Shown: positions 27,686 to 35,970 of the stretch, piece by piece | Layout of the letters: each line of letters starts with the position of its first letter | Position numbering within the stretch: the stretch's first letter is position 1 | NCBI GenBank assembly: GCA_963977105.1 | Contig: CAXBNI010000005.1 | Span: 1 to 64,000 of the forward strand | DNA from: UBA2705 sp963977105 | GTDB lineage: Bacteria; Pseudomonadota; Alphaproteobacteria; Micavibrionales; Micavibrionaceae | Length of the DNA: 64,000 bases | Direction: 5' to 3' | Notes under the pieces: model-generated | What the model saw: only the letters and a program-made list of their open reading frames with translations | The model's database searches: none | Told to the model about the DNA's origin: nothing | Made by a program: the position numbers and the translations under genes

Positions 27686-27872
27686 GTTTCTCTTACTGGG
27701 TAAATTATAGGGTATATCCGTGAATACGAATGTGGATATACTACAATTTATGGGCGCATTTTACCAGTGTAAATTTTTACCCTCTATCGCCTAAAATGCA
27801 GTATAGTGTAGATATGAGCATCACGTTCTATATTAGACAGTCAGTATTTTTTCAACAACGCCCCCTGCAGCT

Positions 27873-29303
27873 ATGAGCCCGCAACATTACAAATCCATCG
27901 CCTCCAACGCCTCCTTCTTGGTCAGCGCGCAGCTGATCGTAAGGCTACTGCGTGGTTTTTATATTGTGCTGCTTATTCGGTATTTAGGGCCCGAGCTCTA
28001 TGGCATATTCCAATACGTGCAAAACTGGTATGTTACCTTCACCCCCCTAACCTTATTTGGCATTGGCGCTATTTTAAGCCGAGAAATTGGCAAAAACCCT
28101 CAGAGCGGTAAAGATATTATCTCTGCCACTTTTGTTACGCGGTTTTTATCTGGCCTGTTTTTTAGTGCCGCTGCGCTTATCCTTGGCCTATTAACGGAAC
28201 CTGACCCTGACATACAGCATTTAATGATTGTTTTTGCCGCGCTTATTCTTGCCCGCGCCTTAGTCAACTGGATCAAAGAAGTCTTTATCGCCTATGAGAA
28301 GACCAAGTACCATGTCGCGCAAGTCACCCTCTCCAACCTGCTGCAAATTGGCCTTGGTGTTGGCGTGATGATGCAAGGCGGCGGCATGCTCGCGCTTGCC
28401 AGTGTTTATATTGGCAGTTTGTTTGTCGAGTTCCTGATCAGCTTTATATTTATTCACCGCAAAATCATCCATCTGCATTTTGATATGAACTTCAGCAAAA
28501 TCAAAAGCATCATAACGCTCGGCTTGCCGATTGGCATCGCAGTCGCTTTGAACCGCTGGATGCTGTTTGGCCCGACCATCATAGGCAGATACGCGCTTGA
28601 TTACAAAAGTAACCTCGGTCAGATATCTGTTGTCTTACTCCTCTTATTCTTCGCATCGCTGATCGTAGATGCGATTTTAAACGCCGCCCTTCCCGTACTT
28701 AGTCGCATGATGCATCAACAGCAGCGCGGCAGTAGCGCCTTTATTAACATCACCCTTAGCCTCGCCATTCCGCTGTGCTGCTTTATTGCTTTGGGCGGTA
28801 CGGCGTTTAGCGATGAAATCATCCTTATATTATTTGGCCCCGACTACGCCCTTGCCGCCACCATTCTGGGCCCAGCCTTATGGCTGCTGCTGCCCTATGT
28901 CTGGATTTCAGCGATTTCACAAATGTTTATTTTAAGACATGACACGCTGCGTTTAAGCTTCTGGGCGCTTTTAGGCGCGTTATGGATGAGCGGCTTACTG
29001 CCTGTGTTGATACTGAAATATGATATTCTCGGCGTCATATTCGCCATTGGCATCGGCATGGGCATAACCGTTAGCGGCCTATGTTTTCACGGTTTAAAGC
29101 GTGAGTATATTCACCCGTTGCATTTAAAGAAAATGGCCGCTTTAGGTGCGACGGCATTACTTATATATATCGGGGCTCAAGCCTATTTATCCTCCGCACA
29201 AGCCTTTGGCTTAAGCACGGTTATTTTGCTACCCTTCATCATCCGCATAGCGCACCACGGCGTTAAAAAGCGCCGCTCAGAGCATCAGGAGCCACGACAA
29301 TGA
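27873..29303 (+). CDS. oligosaccharide flippase (Wzx/MATE-like)
   Basis: A 476-residue polytopic membrane protein of the polysaccharide flippase superfamily, expected to move lipid-linked glycan units across the inner membrane. It starts KSIASNASFLVSAQLIVRLLRGFYIVLLIRY, broken here only by family-typical positions, and continues LGPELYGIFQYVQNW, with about 12-14 hydrophobic segments. Its stop overlaps the start of the next gene by 4 bp (ATGA), indicating translational coupling with a sulfotransferase. That suggests the flipped glycan is the sulfated substrate. The ribosome binding site is weak. Confidence 0.85.
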   Translation: MSPQHYKSIASNASFLVSAQLIVRLLRGFYIVLLIRYLGPELYGIFQYVQNWYVTFTPLTLFGIGAILSREIGKNPQSGKDIISATFVTRFLSGLFFSAAALILGLLTEPDPDIQHLMIVFAALILARALVNWIKEVFIAYEKTKYHVAQVTLSNLLQIGLGVGVMMQGGGMLALASVYIGSLFVEFLISFIFIHRKIIHLHFDMNFSKIKSIITLGLPIGIAVALNRWMLFGPTIIGRYALDYKSNLGQISVVLLLLFFASLIVDAILNAALPVLSRMMHQQQRGSSAFINITLSLAIPLCCFIALGGTAFSDEIILILFGPDYALAATILGPALWLLLPYVWISAISQMFILRHDTLRLSFWALLGALWMSGLLPVLILKYDILGVIFAIGIGMGITVSGLCFHGLKREYIHPLHLKKMAALGATALLIYIGAQAYLSSAQAFGLSTVILLPFIIRIAHHGVKKRRSEHQEPRQ

Positions 29304-30226
29304 TCCAAAAAACATTGATTATTATCTGCAGTATCATTGTTCTGATTGTGATTAATCTAAATCTGCATCATTTTGACTCGACACCGAAAAAGCACATATT
29401 AATCATAGGCACGGCTAAATCAGGAACAACGGCGGTCTACAAATCCATTAAAGATTCAATGGGGGAGCGCCTCGTTTCTTATTTTGAACCCAGCGCCTCA
29501 GATTTCAAGGCCGCGCTGCGCTCCCGCGCTAAGGAAGTTCTGGTCAAGGTCACCTTAATCGACCGCACAAAATACAAAAGCCTTTATGAGGATATTCACC
29601 AGTTTGACAAACAAATCATGGTCATTCGCGACCCACGCGACATTTTGATTAGTAACCTGCTGTATAACGTACGCTGGATGCGCTTTAGCAAAGATCCCGT
29701 ACGGCTCAAAATATTTTTGGATGCTTTGAGAGAGAAGGAGAGCGCCCCTGAAAGTCATTCGGTTATCAGCCTTTACCGCCTACGCGACACCTTAGAAAGC
29801 CAAGTCATGCAAAGCTGGGAATCGCCACGCTCATGGCATGATGAGTATAATGATTACGCCATCGCCATCCGCATGATCGAAAAAAACAAAGATTTACATA
29901 TACTGCATTATAAAGACTATATTGATGGTAAGCTCGGCGCGTTAAGTGCCTATATAGGCACGGACATAAAAGGCAATGCCGATGTATCAAAGCTGGTTGA
30001 AAAACACAGCGTCAAAAAATCAACCAAGAATATCGCACGCTCCAAACGCTATGATAATTGGAAAAACTGGTTCACAGCCGAAGACATCGCCGCTTTTCGC
30101 CCCGTATTCCAACCTTTAATGGATAAAGTCGGCTACGACGATGAATGGGCATTAAACTCAGCACAGGCAATTGAACCGCAGCATGCCTCAGTTTACGTTG
30201 AAGCCATTACCTCCCATACATATTAA
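29300..30226 (+). CDS. membrane-anchored sulfotransferase
   Basis: A 308-residue PAPS-dependent sulfotransferase. The 5'-phosphosulfate loop is GTAKSGTTAVYKS at 37-49, and the 3'-phosphate motif is IRDPRDILISN at about residues 110-120. A single hydrophobic segment at residues 5-22 (TLIIICSIIVLIVINLNL) predicts an N-terminal anchor. If the charges orient it in the usual type II way, the catalytic domain faces the periplasm. It overlaps the flippase by 4 bp (CAGGAGCC binding site inside the flippase gene). Its 3' end overlaps the convergent ankyrin gene by 20 bp. The acceptor is probably a glycan, by context. Confidence 0.85.
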   Translation: MIQKTLIIICSIIVLIVINLNLHHFDSTPKKHILIIGTAKSGTTAVYKSIKDSMGERLVSYFEPSASDFKAALRSRAKEVLVKVTLIDRTKYKSLYEDIHQFDKQIMVIRDPRDILISNLLYNVRWMRFSKDPVRLKIFLDALREKESAPESHSVISLYRLRDTLESQVMQSWESPRSWHDEYNDYAIAIRMIEKNKDLHILHYKDYIDGKLGALSAYIGTDIKGNADVSKLVEKHSVKKSTKNIARSKRYDNWKNWFTAEDIAAFRPVFQPLMDKVGYDDEWALNSAQAIEPQHASVYVEAITSHTY

Positions 30227-32510
30227 ATTTTGTCACTTCGCCATTGTTCAAGCTGCGGCGTTTAAACACACGTAATTGCGTTTCTTTTGTGTCGCGATAT
30301 GCGCCTTCATCATATTCAGGCGGCACGGCGTGATCTCTTAGGGGCAAGTCCTTTAAACACAGCATCCTCGTATGCGGCGTATGGCCGGCATCACCAATAT
30401 AAAACGCCGAAATATCTGCGTGTTTCTTGAATTCATATTTCAAGCTTTTCACAAGTTTATTCCAATTGTAACTCCCCATACGGTCGCCAAGCCCTTCAAG
30501 GCTATCAAAAACCATTTCGGCTTTTTCACCGCGCCACGCCCAACTCTGCGCGATAATTTCATCGGTTTGCTTGTGCGCAACGACATAAAACCCACTGCTT
30601 GGGCACATAAAACCATACTCTGCACAAGCCGCCCCCGCACTCGCGATATGTTGACAATTATCCGTATATTCACCCAGTAACAATCCACGCGGATCACCAT
30701 CAGGCAATTTATAAAAATGATAATCTTCTTTGCCAAAGCGCTTACCGTCTATGGTGAGATCAGGAATGGCCTCACGACCAGAACGCGCCGAAAGCCCCGA
30801 AGGTTTTTCTACGGGTTTACCACCTATGAGGAGTTCAACATTAATTTTTCCGGTTTTGGACTGACCCGCGCCATAATAACGCTCATATTTTTCTAACAAC
30901 CCCGTCGCTTTGTTAAAATGGCCGCTCGCCCAGCCACGTTTGAAACAAAACTTCGCCATATCAGGGTAAATTTTCGCCATCTGGTAATATTCCAAAGCAA
31001 TGGCATCACGCGTTGATTCATAAGACGTTACCCGTCCACAGACGCTGCGTTTAGGCACAGGGCATTTATCTGCGTATTTCACCAAAGCCGCCATTTTCTG
31101 CCCGTGTTGGAGCGCCGCATCACCCCATGCTTTAAAATCTGGCGCACCCTCTATCGGTATAACAGCGCCGTTTAACAAGTCGAATAATGGTCTTTGTGTG
31201 TTTTTGCCCCATTTTTCTAAGTAACGCAGCAGGTTTTCTGCGCTGCCAAATAACACAGATGCCGTAAAGGAAAGCATCTCTTTGGTTTGCTCTGGCAAGT
31301 TCTCATGCTCCAACATTTCATCTTTAATCTGCCAATATAATTGAGGTTTAAAATAATGCGGGTTATGCTGCCATAATTGCTCACTTATGACATTGCTCTC
31401 ACTAATCTCAAACCATTTATCTGAGCGCCGCAATAACGCGTCTTGGTCTCCGACAAAATCACTGCGTGACAAGCCTATATCTTCTAAACACGCGATCATA
31501 TTTTTATCACCATACTGCATGGCGTACAAAAGAGCGCGGCTATTGCTCTGCGCAATATCAACGCCATTATCGTAAAGATATTCAACAATATCAACATTAC
31601 CCGCCAGCACAGCAAAGTATAATGCCGCATCTTCATGCGCGTGAATATCGGCCCCTGCTTTGTGCAAATACGCAAAGATCTCAAGTGATAATTCCTCTGC
31701 GGCCTGCATTAATGGTTGGTCATTATTCGCACGAAGGTCAGCGCCATTTTTATGCAGGTATTTAAGCGATTTCAGCGACCCATTACTGACAGCTGTACGC
31801 ACGTGATCAAACTGTCCGCCTATTAAGGGGATGCCACGTTCTTTATGCAGATAGCGCACCACAGAGATATGGTCATTCGTTATCGCCCAATCCATCGCAA
31901 GGCTTTCGTTTTCTTGTTTTTCACTGGAGCTTTCGTATACGTACTTAACCATCGCTAAGTTGCCGTGAAACGCAGCTTGTCGCAGGGCTTCACTGCCATT
32001 TGTTTCAATATCGCCATAGCCCAGTCTATACATGTAGCGAAAAACATTAAGCTTTGCACCAAAACCCGCGAGACGCATACCATGCGCACGATCATGAAAG
32101 GCCTGTACACCATCCCACTCTGTTTTTTTAATATAGGCCTTCACTGCTCTTAAATCACCGTCGCGGCAGCTCTGCCAGAACTTTTCTAACGCAATGCGTT
32201 GAGGGGAGCGTTCCCCAGGGGTTTCGCCCTTACCTAACGCAGCGACAACACCTTGGTAGCTGCGGCTTTGGCGCGGCTTTTCTGCCTGCGCTGACAGGCG
32301 TTTTATTTCTTCGGCGAGAAACGCCGCGCCGTTATGCACCGCATGAACCAGTACTCCATCATTAACCGCGAAACCTGCTTGCGCCATTTTTACAGCGTAT
32401 ATCGGCAGCGCTTTACGCAATGCTTCATAATCATCTGGCTGGCACTTCTTAACCGCTTTTAGCACGTTTAAAGCGCATTCGATTTCAGGTGGTTTTTGTG
32501 ATGTTTTCAT
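30207..32510 (-). CDS. ankyrin-repeat protein 2 with conserved C-terminal domain (effector candidate)
   Basis: A 767-residue paralog of the ankyrin protein at 11.2-13.4 kb. I start it at ATG 32510; the frame also offers an upstream TTG. The N-terminal domain has LPIYAVKMAQAGFAV. About seven degenerate ankyrin repeats occupy roughly residues 140-370 (LKYLHKNGADLRANNDQPL, FAYLHKAGADIHAHEDAAL, VEYLYDNGVDIAQSNSRAL). The C-terminal domain carries RGLLLGEYTDNCQHI, GFYVVAHKQ, IIAQSWAWRGE and MVFDSLEGL, closely matching paralog 1. No secretion signal of Sec type is seen. It is inserted, in opposite orientation, between the two sulfotransferase genes, which may mark a later insertion. A Dot/Icm effector role is inference. 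Confidence 0.8.
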   Translation of the reverse strand: MKTSQKPPEIECALNVLKAVKKCQPDDYEALRKALPIYAVKMAQAGFAVNDGVLVHAVHNGAAFLAEEIKRLSAQAEKPRQSRSYQGVVAALGKGETPGERSPQRIALEKFWQSCRDGDLRAVKAYIKKTEWDGVQAFHDRAHGMRLAGFGAKLNVFRYMYRLGYGDIETNGSEALRQAAFHGNLAMVKYVYESSSEKQENESLAMDWAITNDHISVVRYLHKERGIPLIGGQFDHVRTAVSNGSLKSLKYLHKNGADLRANNDQPLMQAAEELSLEIFAYLHKAGADIHAHEDAALYFAVLAGNVDIVEYLYDNGVDIAQSNSRALLYAMQYGDKNMIACLEDIGLSRSDFVGDQDALLRRSDKWFEISESNVISEQLWQHNPHYFKPQLYWQIKDEMLEHENLPEQTKEMLSFTASVLFGSAENLLRYLEKWGKNTQRPLFDLLNGAVIPIEGAPDFKAWGDAALQHGQKMAALVKYADKCPVPKRSVCGRVTSYESTRDAIALEYYQMAKIYPDMAKFCFKRGWASGHFNKATGLLEKYERYYGAGQSKTGKINVELLIGGKPVEKPSGLSARSGREAIPDLTIDGKRFGKEDYHFYKLPDGDPRGLLLGEYTDNCQHIASAGAACAEYGFMCPSSGFYVVAHKQTDEIIAQSWAWRGEKAEMVFDSLEGLGDRMGSYNWNKLVKSLKYEFKKHADISAFYIGDAGHTPHTRMLCLKDLPLRDHAVPPEYDEGAYRDTKETQLRVFKRRSLNNGEVTKFNMYGR

Positions 32511-32660
32511 TTCCAAGCCGTCCCATGTGTTTTTTAGACATAATAAAGAGTGAGCGTGTTATGTCAAGGGTGCAAAACAATAATTATAAAGCGCAACATT
32601 TCATGGTAAGATCATTCAAATTTAAGGCAAAACAATGACAACATGTAGGGCCAGTACACC

Positions 32661-33587
32661 ATGACCGACTTCTTCACCCGTAGAGACTTTATTTCATTTG
32701 GCGCTGGTATTGGCGCGACGATTGGGGGCGCGCTCGCTATGGGAAAATGGCAAAGCCGTGATGTTCCCGTTATCCGCGCTGAGAATAATAAAGCGCAGCT
32801 TTTCTTACACATTCCAAAGACTGGCGGTACGTCTTTGCGTGAACACATCATGGATAATGTTAAAGCGCATCAAATTATAATGCCTGAGCGCCCTGAAAAT
32901 ATTTGGCATTTGAAAAAATATTACAGCCATTACTTAAACGCGCAGGATTATATTTATGTCCGTGGTCATTTTGCCAATGACTGGCGGCGTTTTTTAAATG
33001 ATTATACCGACCAAACGCAGTGCATCACGATGCTGCGTAACCCTGTATCGCGCTTTCGTTCATCCTATCAATATCAAATTGAGCACTGGGCGGTCGATGG
33101 CAGCTATGCCAAAGAAATTTTAGCGCAGTCCCCTCATAGCCTGTCTGACGTGATTGATATTTTTGACCGAGATGCCGCAGATAAAAACTTTAAACATCGC
33201 GCGTTTGTATATGAATACAACGATGGCATGACCCGCCGCCTGAGCGGAGAGGGTTGGAACGCCCCCTATCGCGGCACAACGCCCGCAATGCTGCAAAATG
33301 CCAAAGACAATTTACGTACACGCTTTAAAATTATCGGCGTGACGGAAGAATATAATAAATTCCTCTACCTGCTGAAACAAAATTATGGCTGGGACCTCAA
33401 CCCATCTATTCGCAAAAATGCCGCCAAGAAGAAAATGGCGGTCACCGATCAAGACCGTGACAAAATTAACGATTTAAACAGGCTAGACGTCGAACTGCAC
33501 AAATATGCACACAGCCTGTCTGCTGAAATGTTCGCGGCACTCGGCGATAATGCTCCACAAGATTATCGCGACTTTATAAAAGGATAA
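32661..33587 (+). CDS. sulfotransferase family 2 protein with Tat-like N terminus
   Basis: A 308-residue sulfotransferase of the Sulfotransfer_2 type (as in heparan/chondroitin enzymes). The 5'-phosphosulfate loop is FLHIPKTGGTSLREH at 48-62, and the 3'-phosphate motif is MLRNPVSRFRSSYQ near residue 130. The N terminus reads FTRRDFISFGAGIGATIGG, a twin-arginine motif at 7-8 followed by a mild hydrophobic stretch, as in Tat signals or anchors. Export of a PAPS enzyme would be unusual in bacteria. It is followed after 6 bp by a CysQ-like gene, which would remove the PAP by-product. Confidence 0.82.
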   Translation: MTDFFTRRDFISFGAGIGATIGGALAMGKWQSRDVPVIRAENNKAQLFLHIPKTGGTSLREHIMDNVKAHQIIMPERPENIWHLKKYYSHYLNAQDYIYVRGHFANDWRRFLNDYTDQTQCITMLRNPVSRFRSSYQYQIEHWAVDGSYAKEILAQSPHSLSDVIDIFDRDAADKNFKHRAFVYEYNDGMTRRLSGEGWNAPYRGTTPAMLQNAKDNLRTRFKIIGVTEEYNKFLYLLKQNYGWDLNPSIRKNAAKKKMAVTDQDRDKINDLNRLDVELHKYAHSLSAEMFAALGDNAPQDYRDFIKG

Positions 33588-33593
33588 GCCCCG

Positions 33594-34424
33594 ATGAAAT
33601 GGATCACGTACACACTAAGTATCATCACTATTTTATGCACGCCGTTCAACGCAGCAAAAGCAGCGGAGTACACAGCAACTGACATTATCACGATCACCAA
33701 AGGGGCAGGTGAAATTTTACTGCGTTATTACGGCCAAGATGTCGGTACGGATTATAAAAGTGATCATTCCCCCGTCACCAAAGCCGACCTTGCATCAAAC
33801 AGCTACATCACAGCCGCGCTTTATGCACTAACGCCTAGTATTCCGGTAATTTCAGAAGAAACCGCCAATAAAGAAAATATTGGTGATGTGTTTTGGATAC
33901 TCGACCCGATGGATGGTACGAAAAGCTTTATCAAGCAAACAGGGCAGTTCACAGTAAACATCGCGCTGATAAAAGATAAAACGCCCGTCTTCGGCGTTGT
34001 ATATATTCCACTGACAGATACCACATATTTTACAGGTGATGACGGCAAGGCTTATAAGGACACACCACAACACGGTACGCAGCAGATTAATGTCCGCCAG
34101 ACCGCAAATAAAGGCTTAACCTTAGTGGCAAGCCGCCTACATGGTAGTGCTGCCGATGATGCTTTTATAAAATCACACAGCATTGCCGCCTTTAAAACGA
34201 TGTCGAGCTCAATTAAGTTCTGCCTTGTCGCCGAAGGCGCTGCGGATATATACCCACGTAACGGCACAACAATGGAATGGGATAGCGCCGCAGGGCATGC
34301 CGTGCTGCGCGCTGCTGGTGGGCGTATCATCGCGCAGGATACCATGCAGGACTTACGCTATAACAAGCCCGCATACCGGAACCCGCATTTTATTGCTTTT
34401 GGTAAAATTGAAAATTATCCGTAG
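33594..34424 (+). CDS. cysQ: CysQ-like 3'(2'),5'-bisphosphate nucleotidase with signal peptide
   Basis: A 276-residue member of the inositol monophosphatase superfamily, closest to CysQ, which hydrolyses PAP (the sulfotransferase product) to AMP. Metal-site motifs are all present: TKADLAS (D65), SEET (E88, E89), DPMDGTKSF (D104, D107) and EWDSAAGHAVLRAAGG near the C terminus. The first 23 residues look like a Sec signal (hydrophobic YTLSIITILC, then AKA before AE). That would place the enzyme in the periplasm, unlike E. coli CysQ. Start ATG 33594 has AAGGATAA upstream, 6 bp after the sulfotransferase stop. Confidence 0.85.
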   Translation: MKWITYTLSIITILCTPFNAAKAAEYTATDIITITKGAGEILLRYYGQDVGTDYKSDHSPVTKADLASNSYITAALYALTPSIPVISEETANKENIGDVFWILDPMDGTKSFIKQTGQFTVNIALIKDKTPVFGVVYIPLTDTTYFTGDDGKAYKDTPQHGTQQINVRQTANKGLTLVASRLHGSAADDAFIKSHSIAAFKTMSSSIKFCLVAEGAADIYPRNGTTMEWDSAAGHAVLRAAGGRIIAQDTMQDLRYNKPAYRNPHFIAFGKIENYP

Positions 34425-34443
34425 ATTTAAAGGGAGCGCGCGC

Positions 34444-35205
34444 TTAAGCCGTCATGCCCAAAGTCGATAAGACACGGTTTGTCTGCTTTTCGCCAAGCTT
34501 AATTTCCTGCACGTCATCTTTCGCCAGATAAGTAATTGTGCTGCCGCCGCTACCGGAAACGACAATATCGTAATCGGATTCATCGCTATGCTTCGCCGCT
34601 TTTAAAAACCTGTTGGCAACCGTGGTCTCTTCAGCTGCTGTTGCCGCTTTTTCTTCACGGTCAGCCAAAAACTTATCGCGTAGTTTAAGCGTTTTTGTCA
34701 CAGCCAGCACTTCAGGTGTCTTCAAACGCGCAATGGCTTCTTTTGAAGGGCGAATATTATTCGAAAACTCTTCGACAATAGCCGCGATCTCTTCTGGGTC
34801 ATTGGAAATTTTATACGCATCCTCTGATGATGAATATGTTTTTGTCTTACGCATCAAACAATTCAGCGCAGCTTCAGGATTATTGGACGGGTTGTGCGGA
34901 CGCATGAATGTGCCGCAATCGCCACCTCGAACGCCGCCGCTTAGCGCGACAAGGACGTTTTTCGCTGTGTTCACGAGGCTAAGATATCCATCATCAGGAT
35001 TATAAGCAACCGTTGTATTTTTCTTATCATGGACAATATCATGCAACATTTTTGCCGCATCTTGATATGAAGAAATACTTATCCGTGGGCCAAAACGGCG
35101 TTCAGAAAATTCTTTCTCGCCGCCATCGCCTTTACCAAGCACATGCTTATCAAAGGCATGACCCGTTGCAACTAACGCCAATATAGGATTGATATAACTT
35201 ACCAT
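34444..35205 (-). CDS. unknown soluble protein
   Basis: A 253-residue protein, not recognised. The N terminus (SYINPILALVATGHAF) is mildly hydrophobic but too weak for a confident signal. Residues 85-125 include LSGGVRGGDCGTFMRPHN and a possible cysteine pair. The C-terminal half is charged and helical (SKEAIARLKTPEVLAV, REEKAATAAEET), ending with SGSGGSTITYLAKDD. It is convergent with cysQ and divergent from the ECF sigma gene. No function is inferred. Confidence 0.6.
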   Translation of the reverse strand: MVSYINPILALVATGHAFDKHVLGKGDGGEKEFSERRFGPRISISSYQDAAKMLHDIVHDKKNTTVAYNPDDGYLSLVNTAKNVLVALSGGVRGGDCGTFMRPHNPSNNPEAALNCLMRKTKTYSSSEDAYKISNDPEEIAAIVEEFSNNIRPSKEAIARLKTPEVLAVTKTLKLRDKFLADREEKAATAAEETTVANRFLKAAKHSDESDYDIVVSGSGGSTITYLAKDDVQEIKLGEKQTNRVLSTLGMTA

Positions 35206-35430
35206 GACACCCTCGCCTGCTTAAAACCTGTAACTGTGAACAGTTATTCTTATTGTTTAAATTATATGACAATATAGCATTTATATTACCTTTACACAAT
35301 ATAAAAAGCATAAATTATTACTCTTAAGAATTCCTTTAAAAGCACTAATAATTTATTTCAAAGGAATGTATACTATGCATCGTCTTACAGTTAAGCCATG
35401 ACACCAAGGACAAAGGCCCTAGGATAAAAT

Positions 35431-35970
35431 ATGGATAAGCAGCAGCAAAATGCATTGATAACAGCGGCCAAAGCAGGCGATGCCCATGCCTTTGAACGCC
35501 TGATCAATCATTATTACGACGTGATTTTTAAATTCGCATGTAAATGGTGCGGAAACGCAAATGATGCTGAAGACATTACGCAAGATTCCTGCATCAAACT
35601 CGCGCGGTTTATTGGCAAATATGATGGCAAATCCGCCTTTACAAGCTGGCTCTATCGTTTGGTCATAAATTGCGGAAAAGATTGGTATAAAAGCCAAAGC
35701 CGCCACCCCGCACCCAACCCTGAGGCGTTAGAGAGCGTAAAAACAGAAAGCCGCAGCGAAGACAGTGTCTACACTAACCAAGTCTTAAATGCTGTTGCCA
35801 AGCTGCCTGAAGGTGAGAAAGATGCCGTTATCCTCGTCCTCAGTGAAGGCTTGTCTCATAAAGAAGCCGCCAAAGTTCTTGGCTGCAAAGAAAGTACAAT
35901 ATCGTGGCGCGTCCACGAAGCCCGCAAAAAATTAAGCGCGCAATTTAAAGAGGAGCAATATTATGGATGA
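35431..35970 (+). CDS. ECF-type RNA polymerase sigma factor
   Basis: A 179-residue sigma-70 family protein of ECF type, with only regions 2 and 4. Region 2 reads AFERLINHYYDVIFKFA, then DAEDITQDSCIKLAR and FTSWLYRLVINCGKD. Region 4 reads LPEGEKDAVILVLSEGLSHK and VLGCKESTISWRVHEARKKL. Start ATG 35431 has AGGAT upstream. Its 3' end overlaps the next gene by 8 bp, so the two are translationally coupled. The partner has an N-terminal cytoplasmic segment followed by a membrane span, as in membrane-bound anti-sigma factors. Confidence 0.92.
   Translation: MDKQQQNALITAAKAGDAHAFERLINHYYDVIFKFACKWCGNANDAEDITQDSCIKLARFIGKYDGKSAFTSWLYRLVINCGKDWYKSQSRHPAPNPEALESVKTESRSEDSVYTNQVLNAVAKLPEGEKDAVILVLSEGLSHKEAAKVLGCKESTISWRVHEARKKLSAQFKEEQYYG

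Noticed and set aside
35363..35384. GGAAT and CGTC elements as an ECF autoregulatory promoter before the sigma gene
   Set aside because: The spacing of 13 bases between the two elements is shorter than the usual 15-17, so I do not call it.
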